A stretch of 9,412 nt of DNA from Deltaproteobacteria bacterium (GTDB lineage: Bacteria > Desulfobacterota > Desulfarculia > Adiutricales > Adiutricaceae), in the NCBI GenBank assembly GCA_031277995.1, contig JAITLH010000404.1, positions 1 to 9,412 of the forward strand, read 5' to 3'. Position 1 is the first letter of the stretch; every line of letters starts with the position of its first letter. Below are positions 1 through 5,569 of the stretch, in pieces. The notes below the pieces were generated by a model that saw only the letters and a list, made by a program, of their open reading frames with translations, made no database searches and was not told the DNA's origin. The translations under genes and the position numbers were made by a program.

Positions 1-1
1 G

Positions 2-196
2 GCCTTTACCCTGTCCCTTGACGATTTCATCATTAGTTTCTTTAACCACGGGCCGGAATCAATCACCTTGCCGATCTACGTTTACGCCGCGATAAAAAGG
101 GGCCTGACCCCAGAAATCCACGCCCTGTCCACGGTTATGCTGATTCTTACCGCCGTCCCCGTCATCGTCATCGAAAGGCTAACCAGAAAATTTTAA
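2..196 (+). CDS. potC: Spermidine/putrescine ABC transporter permease PotC, C-terminal fragment
   Basis: This is the last 64 codons of a gene that starts upstream of the window; the frame is open from base 2 to the TAA. The peptide opens AFTLSLDDFIISFF and continues through a LPIYVYAAIKRGLTPEI stretch and a hydrophobic segment (LSTVMLILTAVPVIVI) to a basic tail. This matches the C-terminal end of PotC-type inner-membrane permeases of the polyamine ABC importer (PotABCD family), where the LSLDDF motif and the following last transmembrane helix are conserved. Known role of the family: with PotB it forms the membrane channel for putrescine/spermidine uptake, energised by PotA. The rest of the gene and any potA/potB/potD partners lie outside the window. 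The gene ends inside the terminator hairpin and converges on the URO-D-family gene. A related permease of the same family (for example for another small cationic substrate) is the main alternative. Confidence 0.85.
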   Translation, partial: AFTLSLDDFIISFFNHGPESITLPIYVYAAIKRGLTPEIHALSTVMLILTAVPVIVIERLTRKF

Positions 197-231
197 AGCC
201 GCCCGGACGGGCGGCTTTAAAATTTTTTTTT
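191..231 (+). terminator. Rho-independent terminator shared by two convergent genes
   Basis: A 14-bp perfect stem pairs 191-204 with 209-222 around the 4-base loop GGAC. Its GC core is GCCGCCC/GGGCGGC, with A/T arms. Nine T residues follow at 223-231. The stem begins inside the last codons of potC, so it terminates that gene with no spare sequence. On the minus strand the same stem is followed by a short TTTT, so it can also stop transcription from the URO-D-family gene ending at 266. Confidence 0.9.
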
Positions 232-265
232 GGACGGATTTCTTTGGCGAATTGGCTTTGGCCAA

Positions 266-1246
266 CTAGCTGGCCAAGGCCTCCCGGACCCAACCCAAAC
301 GCTCGTAAGGGATGCCCTGGGGGATGGTGCAATCGGCCCCAACGATGACCCCAAGGCGACCGGCCTCGGCCACGAGATTTTTGGCGAAGGCGACCACGTC
401 TTGTTTTTGGCCGGTTTGAAGGAGGCTGCCTTTGGCATTGGGAAAACCGCCCAAAACGCATCGGCCTTGAAAAAACTTTTGGCCTTGGGCCAGGGAAAAC
501 TTTTCGACGTTGGCCGCCCAGCTATATATGGCCGCCGGGTAATCGCGGTAAGGTAGGAAATTGTTCCTGACGCCCTCGTAACCGCAGATATGCAGGATGT
601 TTTTGGCCCCCAGGGCGTTGGTGGAGTTTAAAAGGTCAATCTCCCCCGGGGCGATAAGCTCTTGATATAGCCAGTCGCCCAGGCGGCCGATGTCCGGGTT
701 TTGGACGGAAAGATATAAGCCGTCGGCCCCGCCCTCCTTGATAATGGCTTGGGTGAGGGTTTTTAGCCCGGCGTTTAAGCGCCCCAAGGCGGCCGCGGTG
801 ACCTTTTCTTCTTTGCCTAACCACTCAACGAGAACGTTTCGGCCAACCATGAAACGCAAGGTCGTGGACGCGCTAAATATGTTGTAAAAGTAGCAGGTAT
901 CGGGTTTCATTTGGGTGACCGTTTGGGCCAGCTTGACTTGATCCCTTATCCAGGGGTGATCGGGCCCCAGGGGCTCGATTAGCTCCAGCTCGGCGATGGT
1001 TTTTATTTCCCTGACCCCGCCGGCCAAGGGATAAGTAAAGTAGCCATCGGTCATGATCTTGACCAGATCGGGCTTGAAGGTTTCCAGGTAATCGCGGTGA
1101 CCCTTTAGGTTTCTCTCCAAAACGGTCTTGTCAAATAGCCCATCCCCCATCTCGGCGTCGCTTAAAAAATGAAACCAAAAGCCCACCGGCACCCTCGGGA
1201 CGGCTTGGCCGGCCATGGCTTTTTCCACCAGTTCCCTATCGTTCAT
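266..1246 (-). CDS. Uroporphyrinogen decarboxylase (URO-D) superfamily protein, probable corrinoid-type methyltransferase rather than HemE
   Basis: A 326-residue soluble protein with no signal peptide. Its C-terminal part resembles the URO-D superfamily: ILHICG around residue 220 and VGADCTIPQGIPYERLGWV near 302-320. H219, C221 and C306 form the H-x-C...C pattern that binds zinc in the MtaA/MtbA-type corrinoid methyltransferases of this family. The N-terminus (VPRVPVGFWFHF, about 17-28) lacks the RPPxWxMRQAGR signature of true HemE, so haem synthesis is unlikely. I infer a methyl-transfer or related role, but the substrate is unknown and no corrinoid protein gene adjoins it. The start is supported by GGAGG (complement of 1253-1257) six bases before the ATG. 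It is a single-gene unit transcribed away from the dehydrogenase at 1766. A strong hairpin lies just upstream of its ribosome binding site. Confidence 0.8.
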   Translation of the reverse strand: MNDRELVEKAMAGQAVPRVPVGFWFHFLSDAEMGDGLFDKTVLERNLKGHRDYLETFKPDLVKIMTDGYFTYPLAGGVREIKTIAELELIEPLGPDHPWIRDQVKLAQTVTQMKPDTCYFYNIFSASTTLRFMVGRNVLVEWLGKEEKVTAAALGRLNAGLKTLTQAIIKEGGADGLYLSVQNPDIGRLGDWLYQELIAPGEIDLLNSTNALGAKNILHICGYEGVRNNFLPYRDYPAAIYSWAANVEKFSLAQGQKFFQGRCVLGGFPNAKGSLLQTGQKQDVVAFAKNLVAEAGRLGVIVGADCTIPQGIPYERLGWVREALAS

Positions 1247-1273
1247 GAAAAACCTCCGAAAAAAATTTTATTT

Positions 1274-1304
1274 CCCAAAGCCCTTGGCCCAAGGCCGCTT
1301 TGGG
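1274..1304 (-). promoter_or_regulatory. Leader hairpin upstream of the URO-D-family gene
   Basis: An outer 8-bp stem CCCAAAGC (1274-1281) pairs with GCTTTGGG (1297-1304). An inner stem CCTTG/CAAGG (1282-1286 with 1290-1294) has loop GCC, leaving a two-base bulge. Read on the minus strand, the hairpin is followed after eight bases by seven T residues (complement of 1259-1265) and then by the GGAGG ribosome binding site. This could be a leader attenuator or an mRNA-stabilising 5' structure. The gap between stem and T-run makes classical termination uncertain. Confidence 0.4.
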
Positions 1305-1563
1305 CCCCCCCAAATCCATCGGCGCAAACGTTACGATACATCTTAAAGGCCTTGGTTTCAATAGGAAAAACCTCGGGTGGGGGACTGGCCCAGCCCGCGG
1401 CCGGCGAGGGGGCAGTCGTTATAAGTAAAAACTTAAAAACTTTTAAACGTGGGCTTTTAAAAACTCAGAGGTCTTGTTTTAAGACAAAACCAACCAAAAA
1501 GTTTCCATAAGCGCACAATGTTAAGACAAGTAGATTTTTTTCGCTTCAAGCTTCAAAAATCCA

Positions 1564-1592
1564 TTGTAAAGTAAGGTTTTAAGTGCTAAACT
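1564..1592 (+). promoter_or_regulatory. Candidate sigma-70-type promoter for the dehydrogenase gene
   Basis: TTGTAA (1564-1569) and TAAACT (1587-1592) are separated by 17 bases in an AT-rich stretch. Each hexamer matches four of six consensus positions. If it is used, the transcript would start near 1599 and carry a leader of about 165 bases containing both terminator-like hairpins. This is a weak match chosen by position and spacing. Confidence 0.3.
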
Positions 1593-1630
1593 TGGTCCTT
1601 TGAAAATCGGCCTGAACGTTTTTGGCCTTT

Positions 1631-1656
1631 ACGCCTGGCCCAGGCGCGGCGTTTTT
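1631..1656 (+). promoter_or_regulatory. Mutually exclusive hairpins, terminator-like, in the dehydrogenase leader
   Basis: Two stems compete for the same bases. ACGCC (1631-1635) can pair with GGCGT (1648-1652), directly followed by four more T residues. Alternatively CGCCTG (1632-1637) can pair with CAGGCG (1641-1646) around loop GCC. Overlapping alternatives of this sort occur in attenuators, but the stems are short, and I see no leader peptide rich in one amino acid and no known riboswitch core. Confidence 0.3.
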
Positions 1657-1676
1657 CGCTTAATCGATAGGCCAAA

Positions 1677-1708
1677 CGCGGCTTTCGCCCTCGCGGATTT
1701 TTTTTTTT
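1677..1708 (+). terminator. Terminator-like hairpin with T11 tract, 57 bases before a start codon
   Basis: CGCG (1677-1680) pairs with CGCG (1692-1695), plus a G-T pair inside, around a nine-base loop. Two bases later comes an unbroken run of eleven T residues (1698-1708). It lies in the sense direction upstream of the ATG at 1766, so it either ends an upstream transcript or acts as a conditional attenuator. The stem is short, which limits confidence. Confidence 0.4.
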
Positions 1709-1765
1709 ATTTCGCCGGTAGGCCAAAAGGCCCAGGTTTTGGGGTCAACGCTTTGAGGTTTAAAC

Positions 1766-2908
1766 ATGGATTATGATATCTCGGTCATTCCCGGTGACGG
1801 CATTGGCCCGGAGGTGATAAGGCAAGCCCTAAAGGTCATGAAAGCCGCGGGTCAGCGCTTTGGCTTTGGCCTTAAACTAAACGAACTACCCTATGGGGCC
1901 AACCATTACCTCAAAACCGGGGTCATTTTGCCCGAGGAGGCTTTTTCGGAACTCCTTTCGACCAAAGCCCTTTTGTTTGGGGCCATCGGGGACCCCCGGG
2001 TGCCCATGGGACCTTTGGAACAAGAACTTTTGTTGGCCTTGCGTTTTCGCTTCGATCTCTACGTCAACTTACGGCCGGCCAAGTCCTATCCCAACGTTAA
2101 GGTGCCCATAAATACCGTGCCCGCCGGGGAGTTTTTGGACATTTTGGTGGTCAGGGAAAATACCGAGGATTTTTACATGGGCCTGGGCGGCCGCGGCCAA
2201 GGCGGATTTGACGGGGCCTTAAAAGCCAAGCGGGGCCTATACGATCTTAAGGGCGCGGTCAAAATAGACCTGGAACCAAAAACCGAGGTGGCTTTTGCCT
2301 TAGGCATAATGACCGCGCCGGGGGCCAGGCGCGTGGCCGAAAAAGCCTTTACGTTGGCCAAGCAAAGGGGCGATAAACATATCCACGTGGCCAGCAAAGC
2401 CAACGCCGTCCCGCAACTTTACGGTTTTTGGGACGAAAAAGTTAATGAAGTCGCTAAAAATCACCAAGAAATCGCCCTTAAACGTATGAACGTGGATAAC
2501 CTTTGTTACCAACTGCCCCGGGCGCCCCGTGATTTTGGCTTAATCCTTTGCCCCAACCTTTTTGGCGACATCGTGAGCGATCTGGCCTCGTCACTTATTG
2601 GCGGCTTGGGTTTGTCCCCATCGGCCAACGTCGGGGACGATTTTGTCATGTTTGAACCCATCCATGGCTCCGCCCCGGACATTGCCGGAACCGGCAAGGC
2701 CAACCCCATAGCCGCCACCTTGTCGGGCGCGCTACTACTGGATCACCTGGGCCAAACCCAGGCCGCCCGGGCCATCGAGGGGGCGGTCAAAGATTACCTG
2801 GCCAGCGGAAAAGATCTGCCCTTTGAGCTGGGCGGCGACGCCCCGGTCGAAAAGGTTGGGGAGATCCTAAGCCGGGCCCTGGAATCGAACCAAACGCCCA
2901 ACCTTTAA
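1766..2908 (+). CDS. Isopropylmalate/isocitrate dehydrogenase family enzyme (3-isopropylmalate dehydrogenase-like)
   Basis: A 380-residue NAD(P)-dependent beta-decarboxylating dehydrogenase, complete in length for the family. It oxidises and decarboxylates a 2-hydroxy-3-carboxy acid. Visible motifs are the N-terminal IPGDGIGPEV (8-17), the substrate arginines in LRFRF...NLRP (R93, R103) and R130 in VVRENTED, Y137, the catalytic lysine in ASKANA (K211), the metal-binding aspartates D244, D268 and D272, and the nucleotide loop EPIHGSAPDIAGTGKANP (297-314). Leucines just before R93 resemble the hydrophobic substrate pocket of LeuB. However, RENTED replaces the RELTGG typical of true IPMDH and is closer to isocitrate, homoisocitrate or tartrate/malate types. 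No leuA, leuC or leuD is adjacent, so the substrate is not fixed. The start follows GAGG at 1755-1758. It appears to be a single gene with a possible attenuator-like leader. Confidence 0.88.
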   Translation: MDYDISVIPGDGIGPEVIRQALKVMKAAGQRFGFGLKLNELPYGANHYLKTGVILPEEAFSELLSTKALLFGAIGDPRVPMGPLEQELLLALRFRFDLYVNLRPAKSYPNVKVPINTVPAGEFLDILVVRENTEDFYMGLGGRGQGGFDGALKAKRGLYDLKGAVKIDLEPKTEVAFALGIMTAPGARRVAEKAFTLAKQRGDKHIHVASKANAVPQLYGFWDEKVNEVAKNHQEIALKRMNVDNLCYQLPRAPRDFGLILCPNLFGDIVSDLASSLIGGLGLSPSANVGDDFVMFEPIHGSAPDIAGTGKANPIAATLSGALLLDHLGQTQAARAIEGAVKDYLASGKDLPFELGGDAPVEKVGEILSRALESNQTPNL

Positions 2909-2941
2909 AAAAATCGCGCCCGCCCCCCTTCACGCCCCAAA

Positions 2942-2977
2942 GTTGGCAAAAGGGTTGGCAAAAGGGTTGGCAAAAAA
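2942..2977. repeat. Three 12-bp tandem repeats
   Basis: GTTGGCAAAAGG occurs at 2942-2953 and 2954-2965, then once more with two changes at the end (GTTGGCAAAAAA) at 2966-2977. The block lies between the dehydrogenase and gmhB and runs directly into the 61-bp tandem repeat, sharing its A-rich border. Confidence 0.9.
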
Positions 2978-3094
2978 CGCCCATGATAAAACTTTAACGC
3001 CCCTGCAAATGAAAGTCTCGACAACTTTCATAGAAAAACGCCCATGATAAAACTTTAACGCCCCTGCAAATGAAAGTCTCGACAACTTTCATGG
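2973..3094. repeat. 61-bp tandem duplication, each copy with an 8-bp hairpin
   Basis: Copies at 2973-3033 and 3034-3094 are identical except for one base (A at 3032, G at 3093). Each copy holds an inverted repeat ATGAAAGT/ACTTTCAT around the seven-base loop CTCGACA (3009-3016 with 3024-3031; 3070-3077 with 3085-3092). The near identity implies a recent duplication, or maintenance by recombination. The block ends about 80 bases before gmhB, so the promoter or leader of gmhB probably lies in or just after it. Frames through it give repeated basic peptides with no ribosome binding site, so I do not treat it as coding. Confidence 0.93.
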
Positions 3095-3176
3095 AAAAAA
3101 ATGGCAAAAAACCAAAAGGGACCTTGGCCAAAACGCCTTGAACCAAACGTAAAAAAAACGCTCCGGGAGGCCAAAG

Positions 3177-3755
3177 ATGAACGATGGGGCCGCGATTTTC
3201 CGCCCGGCCGTTTTTATGGACCGGGACGGGACCCTTAACCACGACGAATCGTATATCCACAAATTCGAGGAATTTCGCTGGATTGACCGGGTCCCGGAGG
3301 CCTTGGCCCAGCTTAAGCGGGCCGGGCTGGCCCTGGTGGTGGTCACCAACCAGTCGGGCGTTAACCGGGGCTATTACGACCGCCAGGATCTTTTAAAACT
3401 CCATCGGGAAGTGGGGCAAGATTTATTGGCCAGGGTTGGCGTAAAAATCGACGGCTGGTATTTTTGTCCCCATAACCCCCTAACCGATAACTGCGATTGC
3501 CGAAAACCCGCGCCGGGCATGCTTATCCAAGCCACCAAGGATCTTTTTTTGGATCCGGCCGAATCTTACATGGTCGGGGACAAATTCTTGGACGTCCAGG
3601 CGGGCCTGGCCATGGGGGTTAAGCGGACCATATTGGTTCTAACCGGTTACGGTGAAAGCGAACGAAAATACGTATCCTCGGATACTTTGATTGTAAATAA
3701 CTTCCCTGAGGCCGCCGAATATATACTAAACGATTTTTCCGCGAGCCGCGCCTAA
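3177..3755 (+). CDS. gmhB: D-glycero-D-manno-heptose 1,7-bisphosphate 7-phosphatase
   Basis: A 192-residue HAD-superfamily phosphatase. It removes the C7 phosphate of heptose 1,7-bisphosphate in the ADP/GDP-heptose pathway that feeds LPS inner core or S-layer glycan, and acts in the cytoplasm. The motifs are all present: nucleophile and acid/base in MDRDGT (D15, D17), the TNQSG loop (57-61), the zinc ligands C97, H99, C106 and C108 in the CPHNP...CDCRKP insert that defines GmhB, and the third HAD motif MVGDKFLD (132-139). Length is normal for GmhB. The start is set by GGGAGG (3165-3170) six bases before the ATG. The gene has no heptose-pathway neighbours here and follows the tandem-repeat block. 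The related histidinol-phosphatase domain of HisB shares the fold and the zinc insert, so it is the main alternative. The stand-alone length and the CPHNP form favour GmhB. Confidence 0.92.
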   Translation: MNDGAAIFRPAVFMDRDGTLNHDESYIHKFEEFRWIDRVPEALAQLKRAGLALVVVTNQSGVNRGYYDRQDLLKLHREVGQDLLARVGVKIDGWYFCPHNPLTDNCDCRKPAPGMLIQATKDLFLDPAESYMVGDKFLDVQAGLAMGVKRTILVLTGYGESERKYVSSDTLIVNNFPEAAEYILNDFSASRA

Positions 3756-4178
3756 ACTTTTCTTGAAATTTTTCCCTATTTTAGACGTCTTATTGCCAAA
3801 TGTTTACCATTAAAAATTAAAAAGACATTATAGTCCCATCTTTTTAACCTTCCTGGCCCCGGGCCGGCGGGCTTGCCCCGGGGGGCAGCGCCCCTGGCCC
3901 CATTGGGGGCAATTTTTCTGGATTACTTGGCCTTATTGTGTTAAATTTCCCTTCGGTTTGGCTACCCGGCCGGCCCAGCCCTAACGCCGTTTTCTTAATT
4001 TCACCCGTCAAGACTTATCCAGCGGTTTCGTTTAAGCCGGTTTTCGAACTTGGCCAGGGCGCTTGGATGAAGCTTATATTTTCGCCCAACGTTTCTTTTT
4101 TTACCGCCCTTAAAGCCAGGGATAAAACCCCAGCCTCCCAGCGACCATTGGTCCGTTAAATTTTTTGATGAGGTTCCC
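3756..4178. other. 423-bp intergenic region with GC-rich hairpin island, no gene
   Basis: The first part is AT-rich and contains the palindrome AGACGTCT (3783-3790) and a 9-bp A/T stem TTAAAAAGA/TCTTTTTAA (3817-3825 with 3839-3847). A sharply GC-rich island (about 3853-3910) follows and ends in a terminator-like hairpin. The rest, up to trpB2, holds the palindrome GACCATTGGTC (4143-4153) just before the ribosome binding site. It is placed where an operator could sit, but nothing else supports that. The one open frame (GTG at 3938) has no ribosome binding site and looks non-coding. Confidence 0.6.
3882..3917 (+). terminator. Double GC-rich hairpin with T-run, probable gmhB terminator
   Basis: GGGGC-AGC-GCCCC (3882-3894) is followed at once by GCCCC-ATTG-GGGGC (3897-3910) and then AATTTTT. 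The second hairpin plus the T-run has the shape of a rho-independent terminator, about 140 bases after the gmhB stop. The preceding GGCCCCGGGCCGG stretch can form competing folds. Confidence 0.5.
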
Positions 4179-5486
4179 ATGCCAACGATCGAAAACAAAA
4201 TCATTCTCCCCAAAAGCGAGCTGCCCACCACCTGGTATAACGTCCTGCCGGATCTGCCCGATCCCTTGGGGCCCTACATGACCCCCGCCGGGCAGCCGGT
4301 TTCGCCCGCGGATCTGGAAGCCATCTTCCCCAAAGCCCTGATAGAACAGGAAGTGAGTTCCCTTAAGGTTATTAAGATCCCCGAACCGGTTTTGGAGGCC
4401 CTTTCGATCTGGCGGCCCACCCCTCTGGTCAGGGCCAGGCGCCTGGAAAAAGCCCTGGGCGTGTCTTCGCGCATATATTACAAAGACGAAAGCGTTTCCC
4501 CGTCCGGTAGCCACAAAAGCAATACGGCCATGGCCCAAGCCTATTTCAACAAAGAGGCCGGCATCACTAGGCTAACCACGGAAACCGGGGCCGGCCAATG
4601 GGGGACGGCCCTGGCCATCGCCGCCAGGCAGTTTGGCATCCAGGCCAGGGTTTATATGGTTAAGGTGAGTTTGCGACAAAAACCCTACCGCAAGATCATC
4701 ATGAACCTCATGGGCGCCGAGGTCCTGCCCAGCCCCAGCACCGAAACCGACGCCGGCAGAAAGGCCCTCTCCGCTAACCCGGACGCCTTGGGCACTTTGG
4801 GACTGGCCATCAGCGAGGCCGTGGAGGAAGCCGCTTCCAGGCCCGACACCAACTACGTTTTGGGCAGCGTCCTTAACCACGTTATCTTGCACCAAACGGT
4901 CATCGGGCAAGAGGTCAAAAAACAACTGGCCTCCATCGGGGAAAAGCCCAATTACTTAATCGCTTGCCACGGGGGCGGTTCGAACTTTGGCGGCTTGGTC
5001 GGTCCCTTCGTCAAAGACATTCTCTCCGGCCAAAAGATCTCGGCCATCGCCGTGGAACCAGAATCCTGCCCGACCCTGACCGCCGGGGAGTTCAAATACG
5101 ACGCCGGTGACACGGCCGGGTTCACTCCCCTAATGCCGATGTTTAGCTTGGGCACGGATTTCCAGCCGCCGGCCATCCACGCCGGGGGCCTTAGGTACCA
5201 CGGCGCCGCCCCAATCGTGAGCGCCCTTTTAAAGTCCCAGGTCATCCAAGCCGCGGCCGTGAGTTCCGAGGACTGCTTCAAATACGCCCAAACGATGGCC
5301 TGGTCGGAATACGTCATCCCGGCCCCCGAATCGGCCCACGCCCTGGCCAAGACCTGCCTTTTGGCCCAGGAGCTTGAAAAGCAAGGCACCCCGGGTTGCC
5401 TGGTCTTTACCCTCTCGGGCCACGGGCTTTTGGACATGACCGCCTACGAGCTCCAACAAAACAACCACGGCAACGGCAAAAGCTAA
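4179..5486 (+). CDS. trpB2: Tryptophan synthase beta chain, TrpB2 type
   Basis: A 435-residue PLP enzyme of the TrpB2 class, longer than the TrpA-partnered TrpB1 (about 400). Known chemistry: beta-replacement joining indole to L-serine (or O-phosphoserine in some archaeal members). Motifs: WRPTPLVRARRLEKAL (78-93), the PLP lysine in SHKSNTA (K113), the catalytic glutamate in ETGAGQWG (E135), LRQKPYRK (165-172), the PLP phosphate loop HGGGSNFGG (264-272), LRYHGAAP, and the C-terminal FTLSGHGLLD. The long N-terminal extension (LPTTWYNVLPDLPDPLGPY, about 15-33) is typical of TrpB2. The start follows GATGAGG (4167-4173) five bases before the ATG. No trpA or other trp gene adjoins it, so it may salvage free indole or supplement a trp operon elsewhere. 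It ends at a bidirectional terminator. Confidence 0.95.
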   Translation: MPTIENKIILPKSELPTTWYNVLPDLPDPLGPYMTPAGQPVSPADLEAIFPKALIEQEVSSLKVIKIPEPVLEALSIWRPTPLVRARRLEKALGVSSRIYYKDESVSPSGSHKSNTAMAQAYFNKEAGITRLTTETGAGQWGTALAIAARQFGIQARVYMVKVSLRQKPYRKIIMNLMGAEVLPSPSTETDAGRKALSANPDALGTLGLAISEAVEEAASRPDTNYVLGSVLNHVILHQTVIGQEVKKQLASIGEKPNYLIACHGGGSNFGGLVGPFVKDILSGQKISAIAVEPESCPTLTAGEFKYDAGDTAGFTPLMPMFSLGTDFQPPAIHAGGLRYHGAAPIVSALLKSQVIQAAAVSSEDCFKYAQTMAWSEYVIPAPESAHALAKTCLLAQELEKQGTPGCLVFTLSGHGLLDMTAYELQQNNHGNGKS

Positions 5487-5501
5487 AAAACCAGCCCCAA
5501 A

Positions 5502-5536
5502 AAAAACCCCGCTCGGCCAGGCCGCGCGGGGTTTTT
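5502..5536 (+). terminator. Bidirectional terminator between convergent genes
   Basis: AAAAACCCCGC (5502-5512) pairs with GCGGGGTTTTT (5526-5536). The 13-base loop itself contains CGGCC-A-GGCCG. The A-run on one arm and T-run on the other give a U-tract on either strand. It therefore serves both trpB2 (+) and the membrane-protein gene ending at 5570 (-). Confidence 0.9.
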
Positions 5537-5569
5537 CGTTTTTGGCCAAGCGCCAAACGCCGAGGCTTA

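Larger units (their letters stand above)
1247..1765. other. 519-bp divergent intergenic region, structured, no gene
   Basis: It separates the minus-strand URO-D-family gene from the plus-strand dehydrogenase gene and must hold both promoters. The frames across it give low-complexity, basic peptides without a ribosome binding site, so I see no gene. It contains a strong hairpin at 1274-1304, a small perfect hairpin GTCTT-GTTTT-AAGAC at 1471-1485, a weak plus-strand promoter candidate at 1564-1592, and two terminator-like hairpins at 1631-1656 and 1677-1708. The part from about 1420 to 1600 is clearly AT-richer than the flanks. Confidence 0.7.

Noticed and set aside
230..556. Plus-strand frame opposite the URO-D-family gene
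   Set aside because: It is an antisense shadow of a well-supported gene, beginning at the terminator.
1169..1510. A 113-codon plus-strand frame overlapping the start of the URO-D-family gene and the adjoining gap
   Set aside because: It begins antisense to a well-supported gene, has no ribosome binding site, and yields a basic low-complexity peptide with no family resemblance.
1518..1574. A short frame (MLRQVDFFRFKLQKSIVK) that might be a leader peptide for attenuation
   Set aside because: It has no ribosome binding site, lies upstream of the best promoter candidate, and is not enriched in leucine or any one regulatory amino acid.
2942..3094. CRISPR array
   Set aside because: The repeats are directly adjacent, with no unique spacers of regular length and no cas genes; they are simple tandem duplications.
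2994..3260. Minus-strand frame across the 61-bp repeat giving a repeated CRDFHLQG-type peptide
   Set aside because: The 61-bp period is not a multiple of three, so the copies fall in different frames; no start signal is present and the frame runs antisense into gmhB.
3938..4159. A 73-codon plus-strand frame starting with GTG just before trpB2
   Set aside because: No ribosome binding site, no recognisable features, and a composition like the surrounding gap.
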